A stretch of DNA of 64,000 bases from Prostheceraeus crozeri (taxonomy: Eukaryota; Platyhelminthes; Polycladida; Euryleptidae). This document shows positions 41,315 through 51,802 of the stretch, piece by piece. Where the stretch lies: assembly GCA_907163375.1 (NCBI GenBank), contig CAJQUW010006771.1:558001-622000 (forward strand), in the 5' to 3' direction. How positions within the stretch are numbered: position 1 is the stretch's first letter; every line of letters starts with the position of its first letter. The notes beneath the pieces were generated by a model. That model saw only the letters and a list, made by a program, of their open reading frames with translations. It did no database searches and had not been told where the DNA came from. The position numbers were made by a program, and so were the translations under genes.

Positions 41315-41327
41315 GGTTTATATACCC
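41315..41327 (-). promoter_or_regulatory. TATA box of the 41279 gene
   Basis: GGGTATATAAACC read leftward, placed close to the ATG at 41277-41279. Same style as the PolB TATA box. Confidence 0.55.
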
Positions 41328-41360
41328 CTCTGATACAAAGACATGACTCAGTCTTTCTAA

Positions 41361-41527
41361 TTATGTGATAGATTCAGTCAGACCGAAGTCTGTCCAGGGC
41401 AAACCACGTGGAGGTACTATCACTTTTTGCCCCATGGTGGCCTCCTAAAGACCGTTGGTTCGTTCACGTCGCATCTGAAAAATAGGAAGAAAATAGATGA
41501 AATTATATTCAAGTGATAGAGATGATA
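41361..41527 (-). CDS. Short spliced ORF with GQKVIVPPRGLPWTDF motif (copy 1)
   Basis: An ATG at about 41525-41527 is followed at once by GTAAGT. An ATTTTTCAG acceptor ends just before 41478. Downstream, the 41361-41435 frame encodes MGQKVIVPPRGLPWTDFGL. The peptide motif is shared with 40915-41013. This is the third gene in the element whose start codon abuts a 5' splice site. The gene's continuity is not claimed. Confidence 0.35.
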
Positions 41528-41544
41528 TTAACTTACCATAAATT

Positions 41545-44500
41545 AACTTAATTGGTTCGTTGAACCTTCGATGGTGGTGGGTGAGGTAGGTATTTGGCCG
41601 GCAGTTTCCGCTTGCGGTGGCGCAATTCCTTGATGTCACCATCGTGCTTAATTGAAATGTGTAAGCAGCGCATATCCGCCATCGCCCCATCGTAGCACTC
41701 GAATGTGGTGTCTAAGTCCTGGTGATGCAAATGGAAAATTTTACAATTTTTTCAAAATTTTCCAATGGAAAATTTTGAAATTTTTTTTTTCGGTGATTGA
41801 CCTTTTTGCCTTTGTTTTGGAGACTTGTTGCAGTCGTTTGAAAAGACTATGTAACATTCAAAGTCCGAAAACTTCTCTATCATCACTGCATGTTAACTTT
41901 TGGAACCAACTGCACCCTTTCCATGTCTATTTCAGATCTTTCCAACTGAATATCAGACATTAAATGGATTTCAGATTTCTCTAATTGAATTTCAGATATT
42001 TGTCAGAAACTCAACTTTGAAAGGATCTTAGATTCAACTGGAGAATCTCCAATTCATCTGGAAAAGTCTGAAATTCATTTAAGTAGATCTGAAATCGATT
42101 GGGAACTATCTGAACCATCTTAGCTAAAAATGGAAGACGTGTAGTTTGTCCTCCACGAAGATATCGGACATTACCCTAGAAGTTAGAAGCTATCATATAG
42201 ATATTCAATTCTTCTAATCATCACAGATATCTTTAGTTTCCAAATATCTCACGAGTTTACAGTCTTATCTTCCAATATATGGTCGCTCATGCATAATGCT
42301 GTGTTGGACTGTGTGCCTGTGCTTCACATGTTCATCAACACATGGAGAATTTGTATCATTGCAATCAAGGCTGCATGATAAAGCTTAACTTTTAAGCCAT
42401 AAACAAACTCCCAAATAAAGAGCATTCTTTTTGCTCCAGATCTTTCACAATGCATGAAATTATACCCCTATCGTAAAGAAAAAAATTCACGTTGTCCCAA
42501 AAGATGTCTGTGTTATAATATTAAAAATGCCAACAAACTGCCACAAGCAACTGCTGGCAAAGGAATGCTAAAAAATCCGCGGACGGGATTCGTATTGCCA
42601 CGATTGTTTTAATCGAGATGATATGATGAAATCAAGAGATTTGGAACAATTCTATTGATGTGTCTATGCATGCCTCGATCGGCTGTGATAGAAAACGTAA
42701 AAATTATGTCACAAAAATTCAAATTTTTTCATTTTTCAAAATCGGTTTAATCAAAATGATGATCAAGATCACCACTTTTAGACCCATGCTATTGGTGTGT
42801 AGCTGCCTCGGCTGTAGAAGCGGTCAAAGCATAGGGCCTATCACAAAAAATTAGAACTTTCAAAATTTTCCAATATTTTCCTAAATTTTCCGGAAAATTT
42901 TCATCACTAGCGTGGACTAGCTGTGTGCTTATACTTCATAACATGTTCATCAACACATGGAGAATTTGCATCACTATGATCAACGCTGCATAATGAAGCT
43001 CAACTTTCAAGCTAACAGTTAGCAAAATCCAAAATAAAGTACATTGTTTTTGCTCCAGATCTTTCACATTGAATTATACCCCATAGAAATTATACCCCTA
43101 TTGTAAAGCAAGATTCACGTCATCCCAAACGATGTCTGTGTGATAATTTAAATGCTAACAATTTATAGTACAAGCCCCTGCGGTAGCAAAGGAATGTTCA
43201 AAAATCCGCGGACGGAAATCGTATTGCTACGATCGCTTTAATCAAAACAATGATGAAATCAAGAGTTTTAGACCCAATTTATTGGTACTCAGCTACCTCG
43301 GCAGTTGAAGCGCTCAAATTACAGGGCCTATAGAAAAAAATCAAATTTTTCCAAAATTTTCCATAATTTTCCAATATTTTCCAAAATTTCCATTTTTTCC
43401 ATAATTTTCCGGAAAATTTTCCAATGGAAAATTTTAAAATTTTTTTTCGGTGATTGACGTTTTTGCCATTGTTTTGGAGACTTGTTGCTGTCGTTTGAAA
43501 AGACTATGTAATATTCAAAGACCGAAAACTTCTCTATCGTCCCTGCATGTCAACTTTGGAACCAACTGCACCCTTTCCATGTCTATTTCAAATCTTTCCA
43601 ACTGAATATCAGACATTAAATGGATTTCAGATTTCTCTAATTGAATTTCAGATATCTGTCGGAAACTCAACTTTGAAAGGATCTTAGATTCAACTGGAGA
43701 ATCTCCAATTCATCTGGAAAAGTCTGAAATTCATTTAAGTAGATCTGAAATCGATTGGGAACTATCTGAACCATCTTAGCTAAAAATGGAAGACGTGTAG
43801 TTTGTCCTCCACGAAGATATCGGACATTACCCTAGAAGTTAGAAGCTATCATATAGATATTCAATTCTTCTAATCATCAAAGATATCTTTAGTTTCCAAA
43901 TATCTCACGAGTTATACAGTCTTTATTTATCTTCCAATATATGGTCGCTGTGTTGGACTGTGTGCTTGTGCTTCACATGTTCATCAACAAATGGAGAATT
44001 TGTATCATTGCCAATGCAATCAAGGCTGCATAATAAAGCTTAACTTTTAAGCCATAAACAAACTCCCAAATAAAGTGCATTCTTTTTGCTCCAGATCTTT
44101 CACAATGCTTGAAATTATACCCCTATGTAAAGGAAAAAATTCACGTTGTCCCAAAAGATGTCTGTGTTATAATATTAAAAATGGAAACAAATTGCCACAA
44201 GCAACTGCTGGCAAAGGAATGCTAAAAAATCCGCGGACGGGATTCGTATTGCCACGATTGTTTTAATAGAAATGATATGATGAAATCAAGAGTTTTAGAA
44301 CAATTCTATTGATGTGTCTATGCCTCGGCTGTGATAGAAAACGTAAACATTATATCACAAAAATTCAAATTTCTTCATTTTTCAAAATCGTTTTATTCAA
44401 AATAATGATCAAACTCACCAGTTTTATGGACCCATTCTATTGGTGTGTAGCTGCCTCGGCTGTGGAAGCGGTCAAAGCATGGCCTATCACAAAAAATCAG

Positions 44501-45508
44501 AATTTTCAAAATTTTCCAGAATTTTCCAAAATTTTCCAAAATTTTCCGATTTTTCCAAAATTTTCCAATTTTTTCCAAAATTTTCCGGAAAATTTTCATC
44601 ACTACTAAGTCCTCGCTTTCTATCATTATGTTATCAACAATTCTGCTGTTGACAACGGGAAGGTGGAGCGTTGTTCTTTTCTCCTCTTTTTTCTGACTCT
44701 CAGTCAGGCTAATCTTCAGTTGCTCGATTTTTAGCTTTGACGCCTCTTCCTGAGCTTTTAATGATTTTATATACGTCGCCTGCTCTTCAACTCGTTTTTC
44801 GCTGGTAAGCGCCCTTTCGCGGAAAGGTTCTAAGTTGATCACTTGGGTCTTGAGGGCCCGAATCTCGGCTACCTGACCCTTAAGGTGAAAATTCTCGTCC
44901 CTAAGGGCCGCACATTCCTTTTTGTAACGAGTGAGCTCGTCTTAATTTTGTGAGTGCATATTCCTGGCTCACTTTCGAGATCTGGGCATCCTTATTCCAG
45001 CTATCCGTCTGCTGCTTAATCCCCTTCTTTAATGGGGAAGGTGCGATCACTTTCTTTTTCGGGGAAGACTGATTTGCCGGTCTTCCTATCTCTTCCGCGT
45101 TTTTATTGATGACGACCTCCTCAGTATCGGAGTCGTCTGAGCTGTCCGATCCACTGAGTTGTTCTGTGGTCGGTGCAGTCGGGCTCAAGATGGTGTCAAT
45201 TGCATCTTGCAATTCTGCGTCTAAATCGACTGTTCTTCGTTGAAGAAGGCTGTGATCACTTTGCCGATGTCTGATGTCGTATAATTCCTAGCCTTCTTGA
45301 TCGGACATTCGGCGTGAGCGGCATAAAATGCTGTCTGATCCTTGCCTTTTAAAAATTTCAGGCAATGTATGCAGCCGGAAATAACGGCTCTTTCCTCGTG
45401 AAAGTGAGGAGTATTCTTATACTTGTTAATGTGGCGTTTAAATTCGTCGCGTCTCTTCATCTCTCCACAAGAGCACTTCTTAAGCAAAAATCTTGAATTT
45501 CCTCCCAT
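41545..45508 (-). pseudogene. Accessory gene with Cys-rich N-terminus and coiled coil, split by a hAT
   Basis: The upstream part (from 45508) starts MGGNSRFLLKKCSCGEMKRR and has Cys and His residues (CSCG, HFHEE, GCIHC) that may bind metal. Next comes a Ser/Asp-rich acidic stretch and a lysine-rich nuclear signal (SPKKKVIAPSPLKKG). A coiled coil follows (LKAQEEASKLKIEQLKISL, about 44700-44770). The hAT at 41720-44604 interrupts the gene. The last part (41548-41712) ends in a basic tail (ELRHRKRKLPAKYLP). There are also roughly two other breaks. A TATA-like ATAAATGGTATAAG lies leftward near 45560. No family is recognised; the layout suggests a nuclear DNA-binding or regulatory protein. Confidence 0.5.
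41720..44604. mobile_element. Composite hAT-type insertion (second copy of the TAGTGATG family)
   Basis: The outer ends are TGGTGATGCAAATGG and CATCACTA, with an exact 8-bp duplication CTAAGTCC at 41712-41719 and 44605-44612. Inside are three pieces of the same family, in inverse orientation to the copy at 28853: complete copy A (41720-42909, 1190 bp, ending CATCACTA), an incomplete, more diverged piece B (42910 to about 43400), and copy C (about 43400-44604). The B/C junction lies in AAAATTTTCC repeats. This suggests insertion into, or recombination between, related copies. No transposase is present. Confidence 0.85.
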
Positions 45509-46299
45509 TTTCCTTAAAGGAAGGATGAAATAGAATTACTACTTATACCATTTATAACTTCAACGAATCAATACATTGACAATCATTTTAAAAATATAAC
45601 TAATATGTCATTCAATACTTCAGGATAGACAAGCTAGGCTGATGAATCCGTTACAGGTATTACTCAGAGGGGATCTTATCCCGACTCCAAGGCCTCGGCC
45701 CTCAAATCCAACCTCCCGCGGACAGAGCGTGCGTCATATCACTGTGTTGGTATTCGAACCCCGATTTTGACATGAAAACCGGTGGAGTTATTTACATCAG
45801 GAAGCAAGTCTCGAGCCGAAGCTCACCTCTGACAACTTTATAAAGGTCTTTATTGAAATCAGAAAGTTTGAAAACCCCGAAAATCACCAAAAATAGCTAA
45901 TTTAAATTTTTCAACTTTTTAGCACTACTTATGAAATTTTATAAGTAGTCTATCACATAGGGCAGGTCAACAGCGACCGAACCTTTTTTTAATCAAGTCA
46001 AACGGACTTGTAGAAGTAAAGTTACAAGCCTTTAAAGTTTTGGAGTCTTTTATGGCCTGGAGAATAAGGCCATCTCCTGGCTAACCTTTAAGTCTGACGG
46101 CTTAGCTGATATCAGCAATGAAATTTGGAATCAGCCCGAAATTTGGAATGTCCGATGCTAGCATCAGAGCTCAGAGAGACGACCTACCGTTGACAATCTC
46201 TCGTCTTAATTGACAAGTCTCTGTCGGTTCCCAGCTTATATAGTTTGTGCCGATCAGCTGATGACGTAAGATCCATCATCCAAAAACTTTAAACGCTTC
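45509..46299. other. Polinton segment between last gene and right TIR
   Basis: No ORF is supported. A GC-richer stretch at 45660-45800 includes GGTATTCGAACCCCGAT, which is tRNA B-box-like, but no tRNA can be folded around it. An imperfect inverted motif (GGCCTGGAGAATAAGGCC, about 46054-46072) lies nearer the TIR. Confidence 0.4.
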
Positions 46300-47360
46300 T
46301 ATCACCGATTCTAGAGGTCCGATTGAGCTGGAAATACACCATTGACATGTAGAATTTGACGCTGAATCCGAATCTTTCCTCCGTTTTCCAATCCGATGCC
46401 TCGTTTTGGCTCTACAGCCCACAACCATCCCAAATTCGCCGTTAACTCTGTCGTTTTTTGCCAATCTCCCAAATCTTAAATGGCGTCTCACATCTAAACG
46501 AAGACAGATATGAACAAGCCGTTTCTTTCAGTGAATTTGTCTCAGTCTTAGCTTTCAAACGAGCTATTGCACGACTTTCTACGATCTCTAGAACCAAAGT
46601 TGGAAGCAACGCTGTCGAGGGGGGGACGTCCCAAAAACTTTTTCTCTCCGATGGAGCTGGAAATCACCCTACGGATGCAGAATTTGACGCTGAATCCGAA
46701 TCTTTCCTCCGTTTTCCCATCCGATGCCTCGTTTTGGCTCTACAGCCCACAACCATCCCAAATTCGCCGTTAACTCTGTCGTTTTTTGCCAATCTCCCAA
46801 ATCTTAAATGGCGTCTCACATCTAAACGAAGACAGATATGAACAAGCCGTTTCTTTCAGTGAATTTGTCTCAGTCTTAGCTTTCAAACGAGCTATTGCAC
46901 GACTTTCTACGATCTCTAGAACCAAAGTTGGAAGCAACGCTGTCGAGGGGGGGACGTCCCAAAAACTTTTTCTCTCCGATGGAGCTGGAAATCACCCTAC
47001 GGATGCAGAATTTGACGCTGAATCCGAATCTGGCCTCCGTTTTCCCAGCCGATGCTTCGTTTTGGCTCTACAGCCCAAAACCAGCCCAAATTCGCCGTTA
47101 ACTGTCGTTTTTCCGAAAAATGTTGAAAATTTTTTCTCGCCGATTGAGCTGGAAATCAACCCACAGATGCAGAATTTGACGCTGATTCCAAATCTGGTCT
47201 CAGATCTACCATTGGAGCAGCCGTTTAGACGCTAGAGCCTAAAACATCCCACATTCGCCGTTAACTCTGGCAACCTCGTCGGCCGCTCAAGTCAACACGG
47301 ACGGACAACACTCTCAACCGAGGGGGGCGCTGTGTTTATTGTGGAAGTTTGCTTACTACT
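46300..47360 (-). repeat. Right Polinton terminal inverted repeat
   Basis: The inverted counterpart of 18344-19340, ending GTTTGCTTACTACT at 47360. It contains units of 328 bp (about 46630 and 46958, plus a degenerate one from about 46300). The open frames of up to 149 codons seen in these units (for example MPISQILNGVSHLNEDRYEQ, repeated every 328 bp) are by-products of the repeat and are not called as genes. Confidence 0.85.
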
Positions 47361-47366
47361 ATTGCA
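47361..47366. repeat. Right Polinton target-site duplication
   Basis: ATTGCA, identical to 18338-18343. Confidence 0.93.
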
Positions 47367-47734
47367 CCACGGAACAGTATTTGCCAATTTGTATACCATC
47401 ACGATATAGTACAGCACTAGGGAGAAAACAATACAGCACAGGTAGAAAACAGTACAATTACATCTGTGTAATCCTTTGAGTAATTTTGAATCAAAAATAT
47501 ACATGTTTAGGCTACGTACTACCGGTGTATGATGGCTCGACAAAGTGGACGAGCCGACTAAAACGTGGAATCTACATGTACATCGAATTTTCCTTATTTC
47601 CTCTTTTTCCCCATGTGGACTTACTGACATCAATGGCATGTGGAATTTACATAGAATATTCCATATCTTTTCTAAGTAGACATTTGTACATGAATACCAC
47701 ATGGGATCAACGCACTCAATTGAATTTTCTACTT

Positions 47735-47960
47735 TTTTCCACGTGGAAATTTTCACACGAATACCACGTGGAATTTATGTAGATTTTTTCTACCTCTTTT
47801 CCACGTGGACATTTTCACACGAATACCACGTGGAATTGACGTAGATTTTTTTACCTCTTTTCCATGTGGACATTTTCACACGAATACCACGTGGAATTGA
47901 CGTAGATTTTTTTACCTCTTTTCCATGTGGACATTTTCACACGAATACCACGTAGGATCC
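47735..47960. repeat. 61-bp minisatellite with CACGTGG motifs
   Basis: About 3.7 units of a 61-bp sequence, each with TTTTCCAYGTGGACATTTTC and ATACCACGTGGAATTGACGT. Nearby unit-like sequence without clear tandem order continues from 47530 to about 48150. The perfect CCACGTGG palindrome is an E-box/G-box core. Confidence 0.85.
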
Positions 47961-48250
47961 ACGTGGACAATTCCACATCATATCCTCATGAATTCCAAAA
48001 AATAAAAACAACTTCATAACTAAAATAAAGACAAAAATCCTGCAATTATATCACTTCAAAAAGCTCTGATATAAACTGTTTCGCATCCTTTTAGACGAAA
48101 AAAATTCCACGTGAATTCAAGAATATCACGTAGATTCGAAGTGGAATATATGTAGCAGTTTTCAGTGTGAAGCATTAGCAACTTTTGATGAGTAGCATCT
48201 GACTTTGATTGATTGTGGAGAGACCCTGAATGCTGAGTTGAAAAGTGTTT

Positions 48251-48532
48251 AACAGATTCGGAAATAGCTCAAATAAGAGGGCTGACCTATTTTCTAGCGT
48301 TAACAAATGTTTTGATGGCGCATATAAAGTATCAGTAAGTCTGTCAGTAAGATTTTCAATTTTTTGGTGGATTTTTTGTCTTTACCGGCAACTTTTCTGA
48401 ATAACTTGCAATAACAAATTCAGTGTGTTGAACAATGCGTGTATAATTTACACTGCAGTGAGCTTACTTGTAAGTTAAACAAATTAATCCGAAAAAGCTA
48501 CTAATAGTCTTACTTCTAACTTCAGCTACTTT
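48251..48532 (-). repeat. Interspersed repeat, about 282 bp (copy 2)
   Basis: Reverse complement of 14247-14527 at about 95% or better, with sharp ends on both sides. A third copy at 53750-54031 is part of the tandem duplication. Confidence 0.85.
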
Positions 48533-49689
48533 GTATTGCTGTATTTAAGCAAATTTAAATATACTTATTGAATTAGTTTTGAGCTTAATTTACCTAGAGG
48601 TAGTGCAAAGTGTAGAAACCAGCTCAAATTTGCATACAAAAGCTGAATTTAATACAAATCATTTACTGAATTTACTACAAATCATCGACCTTGTTGCATT
48701 AGGAACGAGATCCTCGAAATTCCAACCATCGAAATTTTCAAGATTGCTTGCCTCAAGTGACTCCTTCGGATTCCGAAAATACCCGATTATCACTGTCAAT
48801 ATCAGAGGAGTCAGATAACCTAATAAGTCAGACACGCCATCGTCCGATACGTCGGAGTTATCATCAAATTTTCCCGATTGCTATTAAAGCCGATTGTAGA
48901 AGATATTAGCACTTGCAGATATTAACACAATAGCCGAAACATATCGATAGAATAAATCCAAAAAAAAGTTACCAACCTCTACTTGGCTTTTCCAAATCTT
49001 TTAAACAAAGCCGATTGTGTTAATTGCTGACGGTAACATTTTTCGCACGACACATAGATCTTGAACCGGGATCAAGCATTCTCATTTGAAGTGAAAGTAA
49101 TAAAGTAGACCACTGATAAAGTAACTGCATCACTATCAAACTTTGCTGTTCATTCACCGCGCCCACCGGTAATGACGGCATGCTCGATCCTGATTGGTCG
49201 GCAAAATTCGAAGACGTCATCGAAAGACTTGATCCGTTGTAATGAGCGATGATAGCATGGTATTCATGAAATCATCAATAAACTCACGAATTTAACCGTA
49301 TCAGCGACAATATATAGGCCCGAGTATATATACTCGTTTTAGACGCGAAAGGGTTAAGTAGGCCTATCGTTTCCTATATGCTAGCAGTTGATTATTAGGC
49401 CTATTCAGCTTCAAGAATGAGCTAGTCTACCATGTGTTGTTTGTAATCTTGTACATGTACATGTATGTCATCAGTGGCAATTGACAATAAATCACGATAC
49501 TTTTGCACCAATCATAGGGGAGACACCCCTATAATGGGCCGGGCTGCTATAACGAGCCAGCAGGATTTCTCCGCTCAGCGATAAGTTGTTCAGCAGCCAA
49601 TGCGTTCACCTCGAGGAGACGGTGTCAGTGACTTGCGTTGCCAAGTTACAGCTCGATCGATGCAGTTAGCGGGAAGCTACAGCCAACAA
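48533..49689. other. Non-coding flank, nothing recognised
   Basis: Only short frames. ACATGTACATGTATGT near 49455 is a short palindromic run. A TATAATGGGCC at about 49530 recurs inverted as GGCCCATTATAGG near 49881, perhaps the ends of a small repeat. Confidence 0.35.
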
Positions 49690-51452
49690 TCACTTTTTCA
49701 TGAAATCCTTGTCATGGTGAGTGTTTTGAATTTTACCGCCTGTGTATACAGATGTAGGTAAATTTTCAAATTGCTTATACATAGAAAAGCATCGGACCCT
49801 CTGCTAACATTTACAAGCGATTAGTTTATCTGAAGTTGAATATGATAGACTAGTGAGATGTTTTCTGTAACATCGCCTCCTGGCCCATTATAGGATGCCA
49901 AACGTGAATTTGCAAGTTTTTATGAGAATAACTGTGGACTATACATGCTTTGATAACAAAGTTTTTCATGGGCATTTTTGGCATTAGCTAACAATATTAG
50001 CTACCCAACCTACCGGTTCATCGATACAAAATTCGTATTTTAGATGAGTAGTCGATGGAAGAGGCGGTCAAATCGCTTGAATTGGTCAAGCGACAACATG
50101 CGTTTGGCAATTGAGGATGTTCGGCATGAAGGTATATCTGTACGACGGGCAGCAAAGGACCGAAATGTACCTAGAGCAACTCTATAACGGCGTATAAATG
50201 GTGGAAACTCAATAGCAACTGAAGACAAGAAGGTGAGTTCTGAAAAATAGGCCTAGAACTTTTTTGTCGCGTTGTGTTAGAACTTAGGTGCTGGTTTAAT
50301 TAGCCTAACCTAATGTGGCAGTTTAGGCTGTAGGTCAATCTCTGTATATTGATCAAATTCCTCAGTATGTTGTCCATCAAGAGAGAGTCAAAGCTTTCAC
50401 AACCAAATTTGTTTGGTGCCTCCGTATTATTTCATTAATCAGGTAAATTACGGCATGAGATTAAACAAAAATGTAGGATAATTGGAAGTCTGTATAATTT
50501 CATTCAATTTCCCAGTTTCCCGGTCCAGGTGACCGTTCTTCAGACAACAGTTACACATGCATATAGTATCCATCACTGTTGTACATTGACGCTGGTAAGT
50601 TAAGAATATTGACGCTGACGGTGTCAATTTGAAAAACCGTTGACGCTGACTCCGTCAATATTTTCTACTGACGCCTTGAAGCTGAAGGCGTCAAATTTTT
50701 TCGTTGACGCGTACAACACTGGATTGTAGATTTGTGTAGCCGCATTGATATTTTAACTTTCCTTGCAATGTTGGGAATCCATTGATGTTTCCCTTTAAGT
50801 TGTTGTTGACATGTTCTTAATGAGAATTAAATTTTCAGGCTTTCGTCGGAGGATTCCTACCAATTTTCAACAATAAACAAGAGGAGGAACTGGTGAAGCT
50901 GATTCTTGATATGGAAGCAAAATTCTATGGACTAACTGGCTACGACGTGAGAATACTGGCCTATCAACTCGCTGAGCGGAATGGCATCAGACATCGCTTT
51001 AATGCTGAGGCTGGAGTGGCCGGGAAGCGCTGGTTGTCATGTTTCATTGAACGACATCCCGAAATCTCAATTCGCTCACCAGAACCAATCATTGTTCTCC
51101 AAAACAAATCCTCGAAGAGTCTTTCAGCGAGCGAGACCTGCCACTTCAAAAGAAAAGAAGAAAGAATAAGTCCAGAGTCAGCACTGTACTTACATCACCA
51201 GACCATTTGAATGAATTAGAGCAATGCAAGGAAGGTCTATCAAAACCTGCAGTCAAAATTCCTTGCAAACGCAAAGCAAATGCGAGGGACAAGAAGAATG
51301 TCCCTGACAAGAAGTGTGCTTTTGACAATGAGTGCTTATACTGCGGCGAATCATTCGATAGTGTCCCTCGAGAGAAGTGGATCTGCTGCGGAATGTGTGG
51401 TGACTGGGCACATGTTGACTGTACCGCCCTAGACAGTGAGTTTTGCGCATGA
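49690..51452 (+). pseudogene. Pipsqueak/CENP-B-type DNA-binding gene, DDE domain absent (copy 1)
   Basis: An upstream exon ends at TGTCATG|GTGAGT (about 49716) and an intron ends at TTTTAG before ATG 50044. The next exon (50044-50232) encodes a Psq-type helix-turn-helix: LNWSSDNMRLAIEDV then GISVRRAAKDRNVPRATL. It has an in-frame TAA at 50185-50187, inside the domain. After a GTGAGT...TTTTCAG intron, the exon from 50839 encodes a CENP-B-type HTH (EEELVKLILDMEAKFYGLTG, RWLSCFIERHPEI). The DDE catalytic core expected in pogo/Tigger-like transposases is missing. A linker (VSTVLTSPDHLNELEQ, in a shifted frame) leads to a PHD-like end, CLYCGESFDSVPREKW then CCGMCGDWAHVDC. So this is a deleted pogo-like transposase or its domesticated relative, inactive as written. 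Confidence 0.65.
50578..50717. repeat. TGACGC-rich MITE-like repeat in the intron (copy 1)
   Basis: GTTGTAC at 50578 is answered by GTACAAC at 50717. Between them TTGACGC or its complement GCGTCAA occurs at least six times in both directions, giving a multi-hairpin 140-bp unit. Copy 2 is at 56077-56216. Confidence 0.7.
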
Positions 51453-51472
51453 ATGAACAAGATTATGTTTCA

Positions 51473-51802
51473 ATAGTGTTTTATAATCGACTCATCTGTT
51501 TTATAATCAATTCTTCTTTGTTCTATAGTGATTTATAATCTAATAATCTCTGTTTTTTAATCGACTCATCCCTGCATCTTTTATAATCGATTCATCTTTG
51601 TTTTATAGTGGCTTAAAATCGACTCATCTCTGTTTTATAATCTACTCATCCCTGCATCTATTATAATCGACTCATCTGTTTTATAATCGATTCATCTCTG
51701 TTCTATAGGGCTTTGCAATCTAATCATCTATTTGTAATCGATTCATCTTTGTTTTATAGTGGCTTAAAATCGATTCATCTCTGTTTTATAATCTACTCAT
51801 CC
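51473..51802. repeat. 22-bp minisatellite (copy 1, cut at the duplication junction)
   Basis: About 15 degenerate units of TTTTATAATCGATTCATCTCTG. The array stops at 51802, where copy 2 of the Polinton TIR begins. In copy 2 it runs on to about 57485. Confidence 0.9.

Larger units (their letters stand above)
18344..47360. mobile_element. Polinton (Maverick), 29.0 kb, broken, with hAT insertions
   Basis: Both ends begin AGTAGTAAGCAAAC as inverted copies, starting with AG as Polinton termini do, and are bordered by the exact 6-bp duplication ATTGCA. The interior carries the family hallmark genes: FtsK/HerA-type packaging ATPase, retroviral-type integrase with chromodomain, double-jelly-roll major capsid protein, adenain-type protease and protein-primed B-family polymerase. 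Removing two hAT insertions (3.6 and 2.9 kb) leaves about 22.5 kb, a usual Polinton size. Several reading frames look whole (capsid, protease, TBP-like) and others are interrupted. I estimate roughly ten breaks in all, including the two hAT insertions. The perfect target duplication and similar TIRs suggest a moderately young fossil. Confidence 0.95.
46304..51802. repeat. Tandem duplication, copy 1 (5.5 kb)
   Basis: From about 46630 to 51802 every segment checked is repeated 5499 bp downstream without visible difference. The first 330 bp are an exception: copy 1 has a degenerate TIR unit there, while copy 2 has a clean one. Contents: right Polinton TIR, target duplication, 61-bp minisatellite, 282-bp repeat, Psq/CENP-B gene and half of a 22-bp minisatellite. 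Confidence 0.95.

Noticed and set aside
45660-45800. tRNA gene or tRNA-derived SINE (GGTATTCGAACCCCG)
   Set aside because: Only a B-box-like word is present; no A box, acceptor stem or anticodon arm could be fitted on either strand.
46458-47235. Repeated open frames of 127-149 codons in the TIR (also at 51957-52734)
   Set aside because: They recur with the 328-bp unit in a terminal repeat, overlap one another in several frames, and their period rather than selection explains the openness.
47292-47756. 154-codon minus-strand frame (also at 52791-53255)
   Set aside because: It crosses from the Polinton terminus through the target duplication into a minisatellite, so it cannot be an ancestral gene.
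49526-49893. Small element between TATAATGGGCC and GGCCCATTATA
   Set aside because: The inverted words are only about 11 bp, without matching flanks, and the 5' exon of the Psq-type gene lies between them.
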